Of a stretch of DNA of 64,000 nucleotides, positions 1 through 12,136 are shown one piece after another (positions within the stretch are counted from its first letter, which is position 1; each line of letters opens with the position of its first letter). The notes under the pieces were generated by a model that saw only the letters and a list, made by a program, of their open reading frames with translations, was not told where the DNA came from and did no database searches. Position numbers and translations under genes: made by a program. This DNA comes from Gyromitra esculenta. Lineage: Eukaryota; Ascomycota; Pezizomycetes; Pezizales; Discinaceae. The stretch is taken from the NCBI GenBank assembly GCA_038503075.1, contig JBCAML010000002.1, positions 2,108,001-2,172,000 of the forward strand, read 5' to 3'.

Positions 1-2700
1 GCTGGCAAACACTCAGACACATAGAGCTCGAGCAGATCCAGTGGTTGCGCTGCTTTGAGAAAATTCAGAGAGGGTGTTCTGCAACAAAGAGGGTTGCACC
101 GGGGTCCAAGTGCCAACTCTGCCGACGTTAGCGTGGAGAGTAACTCGGTAATGGCAGATATCTTACCACTAGTGGATGCTTGATTCTGCAGGAAAATATG
201 ATGAGCCGAAAAGGCGGAGAGCGATGGCTGAGAGGACAGAGTGAACTTTTGATTTATTTTGTAGCGAAGCAGTGAAGAGAGTTCTCCGAACCAAAAAAAT
301 AATACAAAGCTGGTAAAAAAAAAAAAGATGATATAACTACAGTCAAATATGAAAAAAATGTAAACCCCATACCGGAAAAACCCCAAACTATTCGAAAACA
401 TGACAAATAAAATAAAAGACCTAAAAGAAACTCCATACACCGGGTTGGTGGGAAAGACACCTTCAACATAGTAAATCTCACAATGCTTCTGCCTTCTCCG
501 CAGGATTAAAAATCATCCCAACGATATCCCAATAATCAACTCGTTCCTTACAACTCCGCCGAAGTAACGCTTTCTTCAGCCCACTCATCTCCGCTGCTAC
601 TGCTCGTGCGTTCAAGTTCGAGATCAAGGGGTTTAGGACGACTATAGCGTAAAATAATTAGTATGCTTGCCGAATTTGAACACAAAGACAAGAGACAACG
701 TAGTTTTCACTTACAGTGCGAGTTCCTTGGCGATGCAGTCTTCCTTTCCACAGTTCCGTGATACTAGCACGTTGACAGATGTGGAGCTATTCATGCATTC
801 TGACATATCGTCGTTAATCCAACCACAAACGGATGTGTTCTCTTCGATTTCGCATCCACAGCTGAATTTGGTGTTCTTGAAGTTGCACATCGTGATTTAG
901 GCAGAAGGTATTCGAAGCGAAGGTACTAAGTGAGGATGTGTTGTATTGGCTTTTGATATGTTTTTTTTTTTGGGCGGAATAATAGTTGGTCTACGAGGAA
1001 GAAAGGATGAGCTTTATAGAAGAGCTACCCGGGGGCGAGCCCGTGCATATGGACACAAAAGGTGGAGTGCATTAAAACAGCTGCAATTTATTCTAAGCCT
1101 ATAACGCGGTGACCGCCTAAGGGTTGCGAACATCCCATGGTCCAAAATCAGCATATATCCGTGCGGGATTCCCACAGCCGAAATACAAATAAATTACTGA
1201 ACCAGAAACGATAATCGGCAGGCGTCGTGTTTGGATTATTCAACCGTTATCCCACCGCACGGTACTGTACGATGTCGTCAATGCGGCTTCCAATCCGAGA
1301 CACGATCAACCCACATATCCCATTCTGGGACTAGTTTTTGGATATCTTCTCTCCTGAGGCTCTGGCGATCGTTCTCTGTCAATCATTTTGTTTGCTGGCA
1401 TAGAGCGACTTTTCCAAATTCTCGGTACCATGATTTCTGTATATTTTCTTGCTTTCACCCTACTCGATCTTTCTTGATGATCTACAGGGTCGATTATGGT
1501 GGTGTCCTAGCTTTGTTGACAACAAATCTGAACTCTTCTTAACTTCGTGAGAAAACGATGTTCTTCTACGGCATCCCTGGAATAAGGGTTTCATTAAAAC
1601 TTGAAAACTTGTCCCCGATATCGATGGACAAAGCCTAATGGGCTATAGATGCTTGGGATCTCGACCAATTGCGTAGGGCGGGTTCGAGAACACCGGGAAC
1701 AACATTCTTGGGTGGTCTTCAAATACGGAAGACTTTCGGGACGGGGCATGCCGATGGCACCTGCGAGCAGATCGTATACATACTTGGGGTAAAGTGTTGG
1801 AACTTAGCGCGAAAAAGAAATTCTAATTAAGGCCTCTTACGACGAACTCGCGGGATCTCAAATCAATCGACTAACTGCTTAACGTCTGTGTCCCGTACGT
1901 GGGGTGGTTAACTCGTGCTGACCCACCTTCATATGAATCCTGAGCATGAGTCGATGGGCGGAAACTTGATTTTCTTACGCGAAATAAAAAATTATATGAA
2001 AGTAAGAAGTGACATCTTAGCCTACCGAGTAAAAAGTATTTCTCTAGAGTAGGGTATTCCTAAGCAGAGGATCGTCCCACCTCCTTATAATTTTCACGCC
2101 GCCTGGTCAACTTTACCATTTACCGAAGTCTGAATTTGAAGGATGATCCGGAAGAGTGGTCATCTCAGCAAGGACAAAGTACTTTGTGCGGGATGTTCGT
2201 CACAGCGCATCAGATGCGAGGATGAATTCCCGGACACTTGGGTAGTGAGAAAGACGTAGTGGACACTAGAAAGAGTACAAGAAATTTATCTTTACGTTTC
2301 TAGAAGTTAAAATATCCGATGACTCTAATCGAACTACAGTTTTCGGGTATGTGGCCATGTATTCCCGGCCCACACTATCAAACGAGGTATATAGTGCCAG
2401 CTAGGATGCACTAACGAACACAATCTGAGGTAAAGAGCATCACTTCTAAGCTTGGTCGAGAATATGAAGAGTATTATTTTCCAATGCTCAAGGTAGGACT
2501 AAGGTCATTCTAGCTGTGGGGTAGATAGTGGCTGTGAATACACGCCCTTAAACACCAACTATCGATCACCCTAAAGTACGATATTTAAGAACATTAGTTA
2601 CAACTCCCAAAGTAATCCTTGATCGGTGCTTCAGCATACATAGCGTTTTCCTATTGCACTTTTTTTATTAGCTAAAGGCTAATACCAAGATATCAGAAAT
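1..2700. other. Gene-free AT-rich region
   Basis: No reading frame here looks like a real exon. The short open frames have biased composition, match no family I recognise and lack plausible splice partners. No RNA gene or transposon terminus was recognised. The sequence is AT-rich with poly-A/T runs, for example near 311-326 and 961-973. Confidence 0.5.
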
Positions 2701-2731
2701 CAGAAATCAGAAACCGAAAATCTAAGATAAA

Positions 2732-3765
2732 AGGTATAGGTATTCAGAGATTCTTAAAGAGATTATTTTTCCACAAGAGATGTTTAGAATAGGTTTGTGT
2801 AAATTTGGATTCATCATAATGGGGTGATGTAGGGAAAGAGTAGGGAAATGTAAGAATCGATAGCAAATAGATAGATAAATAAGCGAAGAGAGGGGTCATT
2901 CTCACTTGATTGAAAGTAGTAATCTTTCATCATTTCTTCTAATAGACAACAAAGATTATCATTGTCTCAAACTCATCAGGTTCATAGGGTGCCTGTTTAT
3001 CTCTCAGGGCCCTATACAGATCAAGAGAAGCCAGCTAGGCTGCCAGCCCTGGTAGAATCGGTTTCGCATAAATATGTAAAGAACCGCAGACAAGTTTTGG
3101 ATCCAGATTCTCAATATTAATATACATTTTGATGACAAATAGCCGAGAGCTCCAGATCTCGCTCGAATATACCGGTATTACCTATATCAAATTCTTGAAC
3201 GTAATTAGCCCAGATTCAAAGCAAAGACAGCAAGACGAGTGGAAGATAAGATAAACGTGAAAATAGAGGGATAGGTATTCAGAAGGTCTCCAAGAAATTG
3301 TATTTCGTCCACATAATGTGTTCAGAACAGGTCTGTGTTAATTTCTATTCATCATAATAGGTGAATGGGAAGGATACGGAACGGGAAAGGTTTCGTATCC
3401 AAAAAAAAAAAAAAGGAAGAAAATAATTATGGGGTAAATAGTTAAGCGAACGTATGTCCTCACAGTATTAATTGTTCCATCTCATGATATTTTGGTTAGT
3501 TTCCTAAACTACTTCAACAAGAAAGAAAAGATTCAAGGCGTATCCTAAATCGGTAATCCTACTAAGTTCACGCGTCAGTCTACCGATCATGAGCAACGTT
3601 CTTGATGGATGAACAAGAGAGGAAAGTAAAGGTAGGGCTGGGGAGGTCAAAGTCAGAAGGTGGTGATGCAAAAGACTTTGTCCACAAGCCTTGTGGGCAT
3701 TCGGAACAGGTCTGTGTCATATTATGCTTCATCACTGAATTCTTCCCAGGTGAATACAGAACGAC
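2732..3765 (+). repeat. Three decayed direct copies of a ~110-140 bp repeat
   Basis: Three related stretches lie in the same orientation at about 2732-2835, 3264-3390 and 3628-3765. They share, in the same order, a TTCAGAR block, a TCCACA block, an AGAACAGGTCTGTG-like block, a TTCATCA block and a GGTGAAT-like block. At the best aligned block copy 3 reads GGAACAGGTCTGTG, copy 2 AGAACAGGTCTGTG and copy 1 AGAATAGGTTTGTG, so all differences there are transitions. Copy 3 is the most GC-rich. This fits a segmental repeat under C-to-T decay. The parent element is not recognisable. Confidence 0.5.
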
Positions 3766-4766
3766 GGAAATTTTCGGGGTGTAAACATACTGAACCAGAA
3801 CTGGCGAGTAGCAGCAGAGCCGATAGACTGATCTATCATGCGATGGTAACCTGCAATCTTAGTTAATTCAGAGCCGTAAGATCCATTGTGATGGTAAAGG
3901 TGGTTGGGCGGATTGGATGCTTGTGGGGAAGAAAAGTTTTGATGGGTATCGGTTGGGGGTGGGATTTGGGGGAGTGGGTCAAGTAGTCCTCATCGGAGCA
4001 AAGGGCTTAGGGTTTTGCCCTCAATAACCTAACCCTATAATATGCTAGACATATTTTTGGAAGACCTCGACGTGAAATGGGTGATAAACTTAGTACGGTA
4101 TATTAGCGAACGCTTGACTAATCCGAAACCTAGCCTGTTGTTTGACGAGATTATTCCGGATATGCTGTTTTATTGCTGTACATGTACCTTCTAAGAGAGC
4201 GCCGGTAGCAATTTCATGTATACGTGCATGTACATACTAGTGGGAAAATACATGTAGTGTCGATTCGGTTCGGTACGAACAACGAAAATCCTCGCAATGG
4301 TAGTGAAGACCAATTTAGCCGTACGAATTAATACCTATTCACACGAGCACGTTTTCCTGTGGGCCTATGAAGTTTTTCTAGCACTCTGCCAATTTGGGGC
4401 TTGTGGTGAGGTCCGATCTGTTTAAAGGGATTTGTTGCTAAGTACATATGTATGTGTCAAACCGAACAGACTTTATTTTTTGGCTAGTAACTATATTCAC
4501 TTACTCTAGAATTCGAAGGCTTCAGCTTAATTATATGTATGGATTAGGTATTACTATCAAGATCTATGATTTTTATCTTTTGTTAAACCGTAGTTTTATT
4601 GCAGCTATTTTAAGTGGGTACAAGAATATCGTATGTAACATAAGCTATGGTGAACAAAACCCTATCGAGATCTATAATAAAATGCCTTAAACTATAGCAC
4701 TAAGGGATGGGAATATCTAGCCACTGCGAAAGAAGAAGGTCTAAACACGAAGAACTTTGGGAAGAC
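3766..4766. other. Intergenic region, nothing recognised
   Basis: No supported gene. The region includes a short telomere-like CCTAACCCTA near 4028 that is too short to interpret. It is the 3' flank of the thioesterase gene, which is on the opposite strand. Confidence 0.4.
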
Positions 4767-5835
4767 CTAGAGTTTGCTGGTGCCGCTCGTGGTTTCTACG
4801 GCTACAGCTCTATCGTCTTTCTTGAGTCTAATTAGACCTTCTTGGTAGCAAGTTGCTACCAATACTCCATCTCTATTCCAAATTTTTTGTGTCACGAGTG
4901 CCCTTTCCTCTCCGGCCCATGATGAATCCAGCTCCATAAACATCCACTCGTCGGCTTTTATATCACTAGCGTGATGGAAATAAATGGTATGGTCTAAACT
5001 AACCATCATCCCGATATCTTTCTTAGTGAGCGGGTTGACTTTCGCTGCCGTTACAAGGAAGAAGCTGTCCGAGAAATATGCCAACGCAGGTAGATGCGAA
5101 TCCTGTTTATGAATCTTCCCCTTAACGCGAACCCATTGCCTCGAGCGCTTGTCTGTCGGTAGGATATCGGGGGATTTATCGGTGATTCCAAGACGTCTCC
5201 ATTCACATGGATCTCTCTCGGATCTTTTCCTTAACCGCTCTAAGTCATCTGTACTGATATTTCCTCCTTTGTACCAACGTGATAGCTGCGCCTCATCCGT
5301 AACACAATTTTCGGGCATAGGAACATCTCCCGGGAGCGGCGCCGAATGCTCAATCATCACTTTTGAATGCGATTTTGCGGGTGGTCGGACGAAGGAACAT
5401 GTAGTCGTAAAGATACACTGCCCTCTCTGGCGTGCTTGAACCGTTCTTGTTGCGAAGGACCGCCCGGAGCGTATGCGCTCGACGTGGTAGATCACGGGAA
5501 CCGAAGAATTTCCTGCGAGGATGAAGTAACAATGCATGCTATGGATTTTCATATCTTCCGAGACTGTCTTCTGAGCTGCGGCAAGGCATTGCGCGATGAC
5601 CTTCATATTACATCAGTTTGTGTTCCATAAAGAAACAAAGCAAGTATTAAATGAAAAATGAACTTACACATCCACCATATATCCCACGCGCTCCTTCAGG
5701 TTGATACAGTGGCCTGACATTGGTAAAAACGCCATCCCCCAGATCTTCCAGGGCCCCGAGCTCTAGGTGGGTTTCGAGTGTCGCCAGCTCCGGGTTGACT
5801 GATGGTGGTGTTTTAAGAGTCGGTCGGGTGGTCAT
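4767..5835 (-). CDS. Peroxisomal acyl-CoA thioesterase (TesB/ACOT8-like)
   Basis: Two-exon gene on the minus strand: exon 1 5835-5668, a 67-nt GT-AG intron 5667-5601, exon 2 5600-4767. It encodes 333 aa, close to the usual 310-350 aa of the family. The ATG at 5835 is used because the frame upstream (TTG at 5844) lacks another ATG. The N-terminal hotdog contains LYQPEGARGIYGG, followed by VIAQCLAAAQKTV across the intron. The C-terminal hotdog has SLDHTIYFHH and IWNRDGVLVATCYQEG, which supply the conserved Asp and Gln of TesB enzymes. The protein ends in Ser-Lys-Leu, a canonical PTS1 peroxisomal import signal. The family hydrolyses acyl-CoA to free fatty acid plus CoA and serves peroxisomal beta-oxidation. 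The splice is supported by frame continuity and by uninterrupted family similarity across it. Confidence 0.92.
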
Positions 5836-7247
5836 TATAATCAATGTCTACCGACACCCTAATATCGCCCCTACACAGGTTTTGTGAATGCGAACCAGGT
5901 TTTGTTCAATCGTTTTTATTTTCGTGCCAGGATTTATCTCGCATGCTTGGAACACAAGCTAGCAAAAGTTGAACCGAGGTTTATCGTCGCGTAGGCCGCG
6001 GTTCATCTGCAGTAGAGCTAGTCTGGATCTGGATCTTCCTTTAAGTATTAGTGCTGCTAGGATTACGTAACTAACGAATCGAGTAACCTTTTCTCTCTCC
6101 CTACTTAGTCTCGTCGCCAGACATAACTTGTTAGAAAAACGGTTTGTAGCACTAGCTAGGTACAAGGGACCAGAGGCATCAAGGGACCACTATCACAATG
6201 AAGGAAACCTGATGCATTTCCATCATTACCCCATTCTCCTTTTTCTCAGACTCTGTTGGAACAGTGGAAAATATTGCTCCCAAAAAGTTGAGTTTCTAGA
6301 AATTTGGACTTGCGTTGTTCAACTTAGCTATTGCACCTTATGTATCTATAATTGTTAATATGAATGACTGTTGCGTGTTGGGGGTATTAGAGTCGTTTGC
6401 CTCTACTGCGTTCCTATAGCTGTAAGAATAGCCTTGACGCCCTAGTGACCACCTCGCTAGTGAGATGGGACGTCAAGCCTCTTCTTACATGGCTGTGCTG
6501 TCAACCCGCTATGTACTTGGTAATACCTTTCTAGAACCTCCCGGGTGCCCGTGTACTCAAGCTTACATCTCTCGCCGATCTCCGTCCTCAAGCTTTCTCA
6601 GAAGACATCCCTAGATGGACACCTATCAGGAAGGCCTTTCCAACTTGTAATTGTAAAATATGCGAGTGATATGCTATGTATATACGATCCTATCAATTAC
6701 AATGACTAGTAGGAAATGAAAATCCTACTACAGCCTAGTCTAGAAAGGGTCCACCTGAGATCCACCTGGTCTGGGTATCGGCGGTGGGCAGGGCTTTTGG
6801 AGCAGGGTTAGTTTGGGCATAATCATATGGCCAACCTTGGGCCCATGGCCTGCGTCTAACTGCTTAAAACAAAAGATGTACAATATCGTGTGCACGTGTA
6901 GGTATAAGTGTTTGGATGCCCATTGCGATACGCAAATATATAGACACTTTTGGATTTCTATGATACATTTAAAATCGTGAATTGAGGTCAACATCTTCGT
7001 ACTACGTAACCGTATTCCTTAATCTTCACCAACTCTATAGGTCGCAAGTATTATTCACAGCGGGCTCGTAACTGCGCGAACAGAGTGCCCAAAGTCTGCT
7101 GGCTTGTGTTGGAGCAATGCTTTTAGCAGGATGAACTTTCTATTGGGGAACACTGGGGGTGTTCTTGCGATATGGTTACCCGTTGATCGAGTACTTTACT
7201 ATCGAGACACCCACTGTATCTTTTTGGCCTTCGAGTACCTATTCCGG
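5836..7247. other. Intergenic region, no gene recognised
   Basis: The upstream region of the thioesterase gene is followed by the 3' flank of the 7TM gene. Short open frames at 5959-6165 (-), 6128-6358 (+) and 6740-6994 (-) show no family features. No promoter motif can be assigned with confidence. Confidence 0.4.
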
Positions 7248-8357
7248 CTAGGAGCTGCTTGAAATAGATGCTGTAAACCCCCCCGAACCCTTTTCTAGAT
7301 ACAGTGCGCTATGTCTTTTTCGATAAAAAACTCGAAGGCAAGGCAGACAGAAAGCCGTGAAAGCAAATAACTTTTCGATGAGGGCCCAAATTAGAGTTCG
7401 CCGGATTGCGAGGATTGAATTATCTGAGTGCATAACGACATGATAAACTTGTGTAAATCGTACGACTGAAGCGACTATTGATAAGATACCAACACAGAAG
7501 ACGAAAGCTAGGGCGTATAGATCTTTGCGGCCAAGAGCGTAGTTCGAGCGAAAGGTACCGATCATGAGCAATGGAATTATAAGAACTACGAGGGCATTAT
7601 GGTCAATATTTTGTGGAAAGATTACGTGCCTACAAATGAAACCTACTTAGGATATCACTTGTGATGTTTGTTCCCTGTTGAGCAATCATTCCTGGAACAG
7701 TTTGTACCGAGATACATTGGTCAGATCTAGTTGACCTATAATGTATTTCTCCGTTAGCCCACTAGGCATACTTCTGGTACCTGTGCGTGCCTGCTGGAAA
7801 CCCCTGTTAACGTACCAGTTTAGCGACATAGGCCGGCAATAGCCCAGTTGTAACGATATAACTCCGAGGTACGTCAAAGTGGCATATGTAGAAACTGCAT
7901 AGAGCAATATTTTTACTTTTCTGCTCAAGGTTTCTCGGAGGCTCCAGTAGTACCCAAGGAATGCAGCTTTCAAGAGCCATACTTGAGTCGTGCAAAAGAT
8001 AGATACGACGAAGAATTCCTATACCACCAAAGAAATAAAAATTAGACTTTATTAAGACGTGTGACACTAATTGAGCCAGCGGCTGACCTTGAGATATTTG
8101 TGGGTTAACAGTCTGGCATCGATATCTGCAGCGCCATATTTTCGTTCAATGTGCAATTCTGAATTAACCCCATCAAATGCCAGACCTATCGCAATAAACA
8201 TCAAGATCGAAAATAGAATAAAGGCTGTGTCGCTAAGGTTAACCGCGAATGTTCGTGGTCTGTGGCGAAGAATCCATAATCTCCCAACGGTTCCCACAAG
8301 CACAACCACCGTAACAACCACCAAAAGGACAATGAAGCCTTGGATATCGTTAGCCAT
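7248..8357 (-). CDS. Rhodopsin-like 7TM integral membrane protein (fungal family)
   Basis: Four-exon model on the minus strand: 8357-8088, 8018-7816, 7735-7647 and 7585-7248. The introns are 69, 80 and 61 nt. The second begins GTACGT and has a GGGCTAAC branch site. The total is 900 nt, or 299 aa. Seven hydrophobic segments are visible, at about residues 8-32, 42-66, 91-110, 120-145, 180-205, 217-243 and 254-275. Family landmarks include a conserved Cys before the fifth helix (DQCISV), GTNITSDILILIIP spanning the third intron, and a charged Arg/Tyr-rich end to the last helix. Proteins of this family are plasma-membrane proteins of mostly unknown role; some are PTH11-like receptors. The C-terminus is short (about 20 residues after the last helix). 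The frame closes only when all three introns are removed, which supports the model. A possible small gene starts 45 bp away on the other strand. Confidence 0.85.
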
Positions 8358-8401
8358 GTCGCGGCTCCGCGGTGCAGGTGGCGTCGAAGTTTGCCAACTC
8401 T

Positions 8402-8775
8402 ATGAAAACTGTGACCAGGAACGGTCGGTGTAATGAGGATGTGCGTGCAACGCATCGAGATGGGAGTCCAGCTCAAGATAAATCAGATGGATGGCATACA
8501 TTTACTTTGGAACATCCCACTCCAGTCTGGGGATATGTGACATGGTTGATCTTTCTACTCAACTTACTTACGTGGACGGTAAGTCTAGCGAATCGCGAAG
8601 ACAAGCAAGGCACGGCTAAATTATGAAAAGGCGATGCATGGTTGCACAGTATGCGAACCACCCAATAGTGCAGGCTGACCAATTTGCTAAAAGTAGGAAC
8701 AATCAGAAAGCGGAATGCTATGCGAGACAACCGTTTACTGGTCGGGGCCCATCGAGTACCTACGCATATGAGTAA
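8402..8775 (+). CDS. Possible small two-exon membrane protein (unrecognised)
   Basis: An ATG at 8402 opens exon 1 (8402-8578). Exon 1 ends at a GTAAGT donor and contains a hydrophobic segment, VWGYVTWLIFLLNLLTW. The next acceptor (TTGCACAG) gives exon 2 (8650-8775), which stays in phase for 41 codons to a TAA. The 71-nt intron has a GCTAAAT branch-like site. The product would be 100 aa with one TM helix near residues 42-58. I do not recognise the family. Against it, the start lies only 45 bp from the divergent 7TM gene start, so the two 5' leaders would overlap. In favour are the consensus donor and the maintained frame. It could be chance. Confidence 0.3.
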
Positions 8776-9538
8776 CCATTGGATGATCGATGGCAGTTTC
8801 GGGAATAATTATTTTCCGCGTGATAGGCTGTTGTCCACAATATGTGTATCAGAAATAGAGTTATTACCTTGATCAGTTGAGAGTATGTTTTTTGGTTTTG
8901 GCGCGATCAACACGAAGACCACAGCCGCGTACAGATATCTCGCGGGCAGACTTTTATATAAATAAAATAAGTTTTTAACAGTCTCTAAATGATGGCTGAA
9001 ACCCCTACGAGGACCGTCCGCGCCTCAGTTTTTGATAAATACCAAGCACTTATGATCAGACTTTATCCAGTGAGACTAGGCATATGCGTTCAGATCATAT
9101 TCGCCCTGAAACTCATGGGATGCGGTTCGGGTTGGGAATTTTCTGTAGATGTAATTAGTTTCATACGATATACCTAGGTAAGGCATGACAGGTGTCGCAC
9201 GTACCAGGGAAATACGACTTAAAAGTGCCCCAAGCTAAGCCCAATATGGTATGACATGCGGCTGTATCTGGTTTTTTGTGAAAAGATATGTGGCCCACGC
9301 GAAAAGCGAGCTTCTGAATGGACTATCCAATACCAAATTAAGCCTAGCTCGGGATACTTTCTGGTCGTATTTCTCTAGTACATACGGTAAATTTAATCAA
9401 CTAGGTACCTCAAATGAGCTCATTCTGTCGGGTCGACTTTAAGGTGTGGTTCCCCGGTCGGGAGAGAGTCCGGGATGTGCTGATAGGAATATCTTAAACG
9501 AGCCAGTGACATTTAAAGTGATATTAGGTGGTCATGTA
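8776..9538. other. Intergenic, with one MITE-end remnant
   Basis: No gene is supported. Near 9363-9389 the sequence GTCGTATTTCTCTAGTACAT resembles the right end of the MITE at 32192-32370 (GTCGTATTTCACGAGTACAT). It is followed by ACGGTA, as the MITE end is, so it is a plausible decayed remnant of the same family. Confidence 0.35.
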
Positions 9539-10439
9539 CGACGGCCTACCTCGCGCAAAACCGCAAAAATCATCGCTTATGGAAAATGGAAAATGAAAAA
9601 CCTGAACTAATAAAGTGAGCCATATGAGTAGAATGTACAATTTAGCTATCAAAGAAACCCTAGGGGGCAACGATAGAGAAAGGCTAGGACCAGCAAACTG
9701 CAAGCGATGATTTCGAGTGATAATTCATGATTTAATTCGCCCAGCGCCTGGGCGCCGACCTCCTAGAGGTCCTCTTCTCTGGGTGTCACTTTCTGCAGAG
9801 AGCGTTTACAGACTATACCTCCTAAAAGCTTGCTCACCTAGTAGGATTGTGGAATTTTTGACAAGCTCTCAAAAGTCAATATCTCCTGGAGGTTGGGGGA
9901 ATGTATAAGAATCTTGGAATTGTTTAGGGCATTGTTTGCACTCTATATATCACTCTATTGATCTATATATCGATCTCTCTATATCTATATACGTATGTAT
10001 CTAAGCCATGGAGGAGAGGGAACCGGAGCAGGTAGGAAAGTGAGCGGGAAAGCAAGCGGGAAAGCAGGCTGGAAACAAGCGTCAAAGCAGGCTGGAAAGC
10101 GAGCAGGAAACAGGCCCCGAAGCAGGCGGGAAACAGGCGCCAAAGCGAGCAGGAAACAGACTCTAGAGCAGGCAGGAAACACGGTCATGCTTCTGTCACG
10201 CAGTTCTTTTGAGGCTAATGAGTATGTGCGATATCTTCAATTCTCTAGTACTAAGCTATTTACATACATGATCTCTGCGCTCTCTGCTCTCTTCATAGTT
10301 CTCTCTTCTCGTGGAGGACTTTATATGTTTTTTGTTCACAGCCGCTGTTAAGCATTTCTTATTGAGCCTTATATACTTTTTCCATTTTCCATTTTCCATA
10401 AGCGATGATTTTTGCGGTTTTGCGCCAGGTAGGCCGCCG
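9539..10439. mobile_element. 901-bp non-autonomous TIR element, TA target-site duplication
   Basis: The left end (from 9539) and the reverse complement of the right end (to 10439) match for about 60 bp. Both begin CG(A/G)CGGCCTACCT and continue through GCGCAAAACCGC, ATCATCGCTTATGG and AAAATGGAAAATG. The element is flanked by TA on both sides (9537-9538 and 10440-10441), the signature of Tc1/mariner/Fot1-class transposons. The interior has no transposase. It contains a degenerate GGAAAC/GGGAAAGC tandem repeat and a GATA/TATA-rich stretch. The open frames at 9995-10351 and 9985-10188 come from the tandem repeat, not from a gene. It is best called a MITE or large non-autonomous derivative. Confidence 0.8.
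10019..10182 (+). repeat. Degenerate 8-12 bp purine-rich tandem repeat
   Basis: Repeated units of the form (A/G)GCRGGAAA(C/G)(A/C) run through this stretch. Unit length varies around 8-12 bp, with interspersed AGCGAGCAGG and CAGGCGGG variants. It occupies the centre of the 901-bp TIR element. Confidence 0.6.
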
Positions 10440-10441
10440 TA

Positions 10442-12136
10442 GTCATGAGTAATCAAGAACCAATATTACGGCTGTCGATTATCTTAATATACTGTTGGCC
10501 ATTTGCGGTAAGAACCTGGGCCAACCCACCCAACACGCTTGTAACCCTAGGGCTAGAGACCAGCAATTTGATGTTGAAGTACTTTTGCTAGTACATATCA
10601 TCCTGATCTAGCACATTATGCAGGTGCAGGCAGTAAGCAGAGGGTGCAGTAATGATATGATTTTATTGTGTCTATAAGCATTGAGCTGTGCGAATATCAT
10701 TCTGAATAGACACAATAGCACATGTATTATTATAATGTATAAAGAAAAAACTAAATTGTAGTCTTTTCTGCTAAGGGACGCCAACTTTATAACATATACA
10801 TTTCGTGAGATTGGCGGGCTGTTCACATCCCACTACAAGATTGGGACTTACGAGATTTGAGATTTCTCACAGGATCTTGGTCTGCTTGAAGCACACCTCA
10901 AAGCATACAGGCTTGCTTATTGTCATTATGCCGACTACTTTGACAGTTCAGTGGGCTCGCCCCTTATGGTCAAGATAATATGGTTTATAATTATATCTTA
11001 CTAGAAAAAAATTCCACGATAATTTTGCTGGAGGCTGTAGATCAAGGGTTGGGCTATATCACACTCTTGATGATATTACTAATAAGAAAGCAGTAACGGT
11101 TAGTATAGCCGTGAGCCTTGCGCGTCTCATCCTCCAATTGATATATTCAATTTAGTTGGTGTTATTATTCAGCGTAACTAACCCATGCCCTATCAAATCA
11201 CGCATACGCCTAAGTATGTGAATATTATTCTGCCTTGTCACTTGGACTAGATAAGATTTAGTTACGCTAACTTATTCGGGTATACCCTCCTGTTTGCCTT
11301 GCTCCGTACGTTTCTAACCTACCAACCTATATCCCCTAAACCGTCAGGCGGTTTCGGGCCCAAATTGTCCCCATTTTCTAAACTAGTATAGTTCAACCAC
11401 AATAAAGAAATAAATTACGATTTTTTTTCACATGCTATTTAACATATAGGTCTATCATATTTTAAGCTCTTGTGTCTAAATAAGGAGACCTGGCTTAATG
11501 GTGTCGGTTTTTTGTTAGGCTTGGCGCGATTTTTAAACCTAACACAAAAAGTAACATGCATCCACTTCCGCTGTATGATATACTAGGCATAGAAAACCCA
11601 GGATCATATTGAAAGGTGTATAAGTATGTGCCTAGCCTGAGCACAAGCCGCGTTTTGCCTAGTTGGATGTGTAATTCATTAAAAACCTCAAATGAGTGAG
11701 TGATTGTGAATCAGATTTCTAGTTCCTATCTTTATGTGACACTGTGTATTCTCCATCCTGACACCAAAAATTGACCGGTTTTTCTATTTTAATCTTGCAT
11801 CTGCAGAACAAATCAATAACCGATAAGATAGAAGATAAAGTGATTTAACTCACTAAACTTCCATGTAACAAATTCTCCATGATAAAATCTAACTGGTTGA
11901 TTTTTGATAGCCTTTTGAACCGTTGACATGGACCCAAATCACATACAAATCCTCTTGGCTTGGCATATTTGAGTGACTTTATTTAAGAGCCACTCTGTCA
12001 AGCTATAATTTTTTATAAAATTCCCTCTTTTTATAGAATACTCTATATCTTCAGTTCTTTTTCATGAATATAATAAGATAGGGTAATTGGTGGTTGGTGG
12101 CTGCAAGGTAGTCAATTGAAGTCAAAAGTCAGAAAA
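10442..12136. other. AT-rich intergenic region
   Basis: No gene is recognised. A short imperfect inverted pair, CAGCGTAACTAA near 11171 and TTAGTTACGCTAA near 11256, could be a small hairpin or MITE relic of about 100 bp. It is too short to call. Several T/A homopolymer runs are present. Confidence 0.35.

Noticed and set aside
1676..1700. GGTTCGAG-type sequence resembling a tRNA B box
   Set aside because: No matching A box, acceptor stem or cloverleaf could be built around it; no tRNA gene was found anywhere in the window.
9985..10351. Open frames on both strands with Lys/Ala/Gly-rich or Phe/Pro/Leu-rich repeats
   Set aside because: They are translations of the purine tandem repeat inside the 901-bp TIR element.
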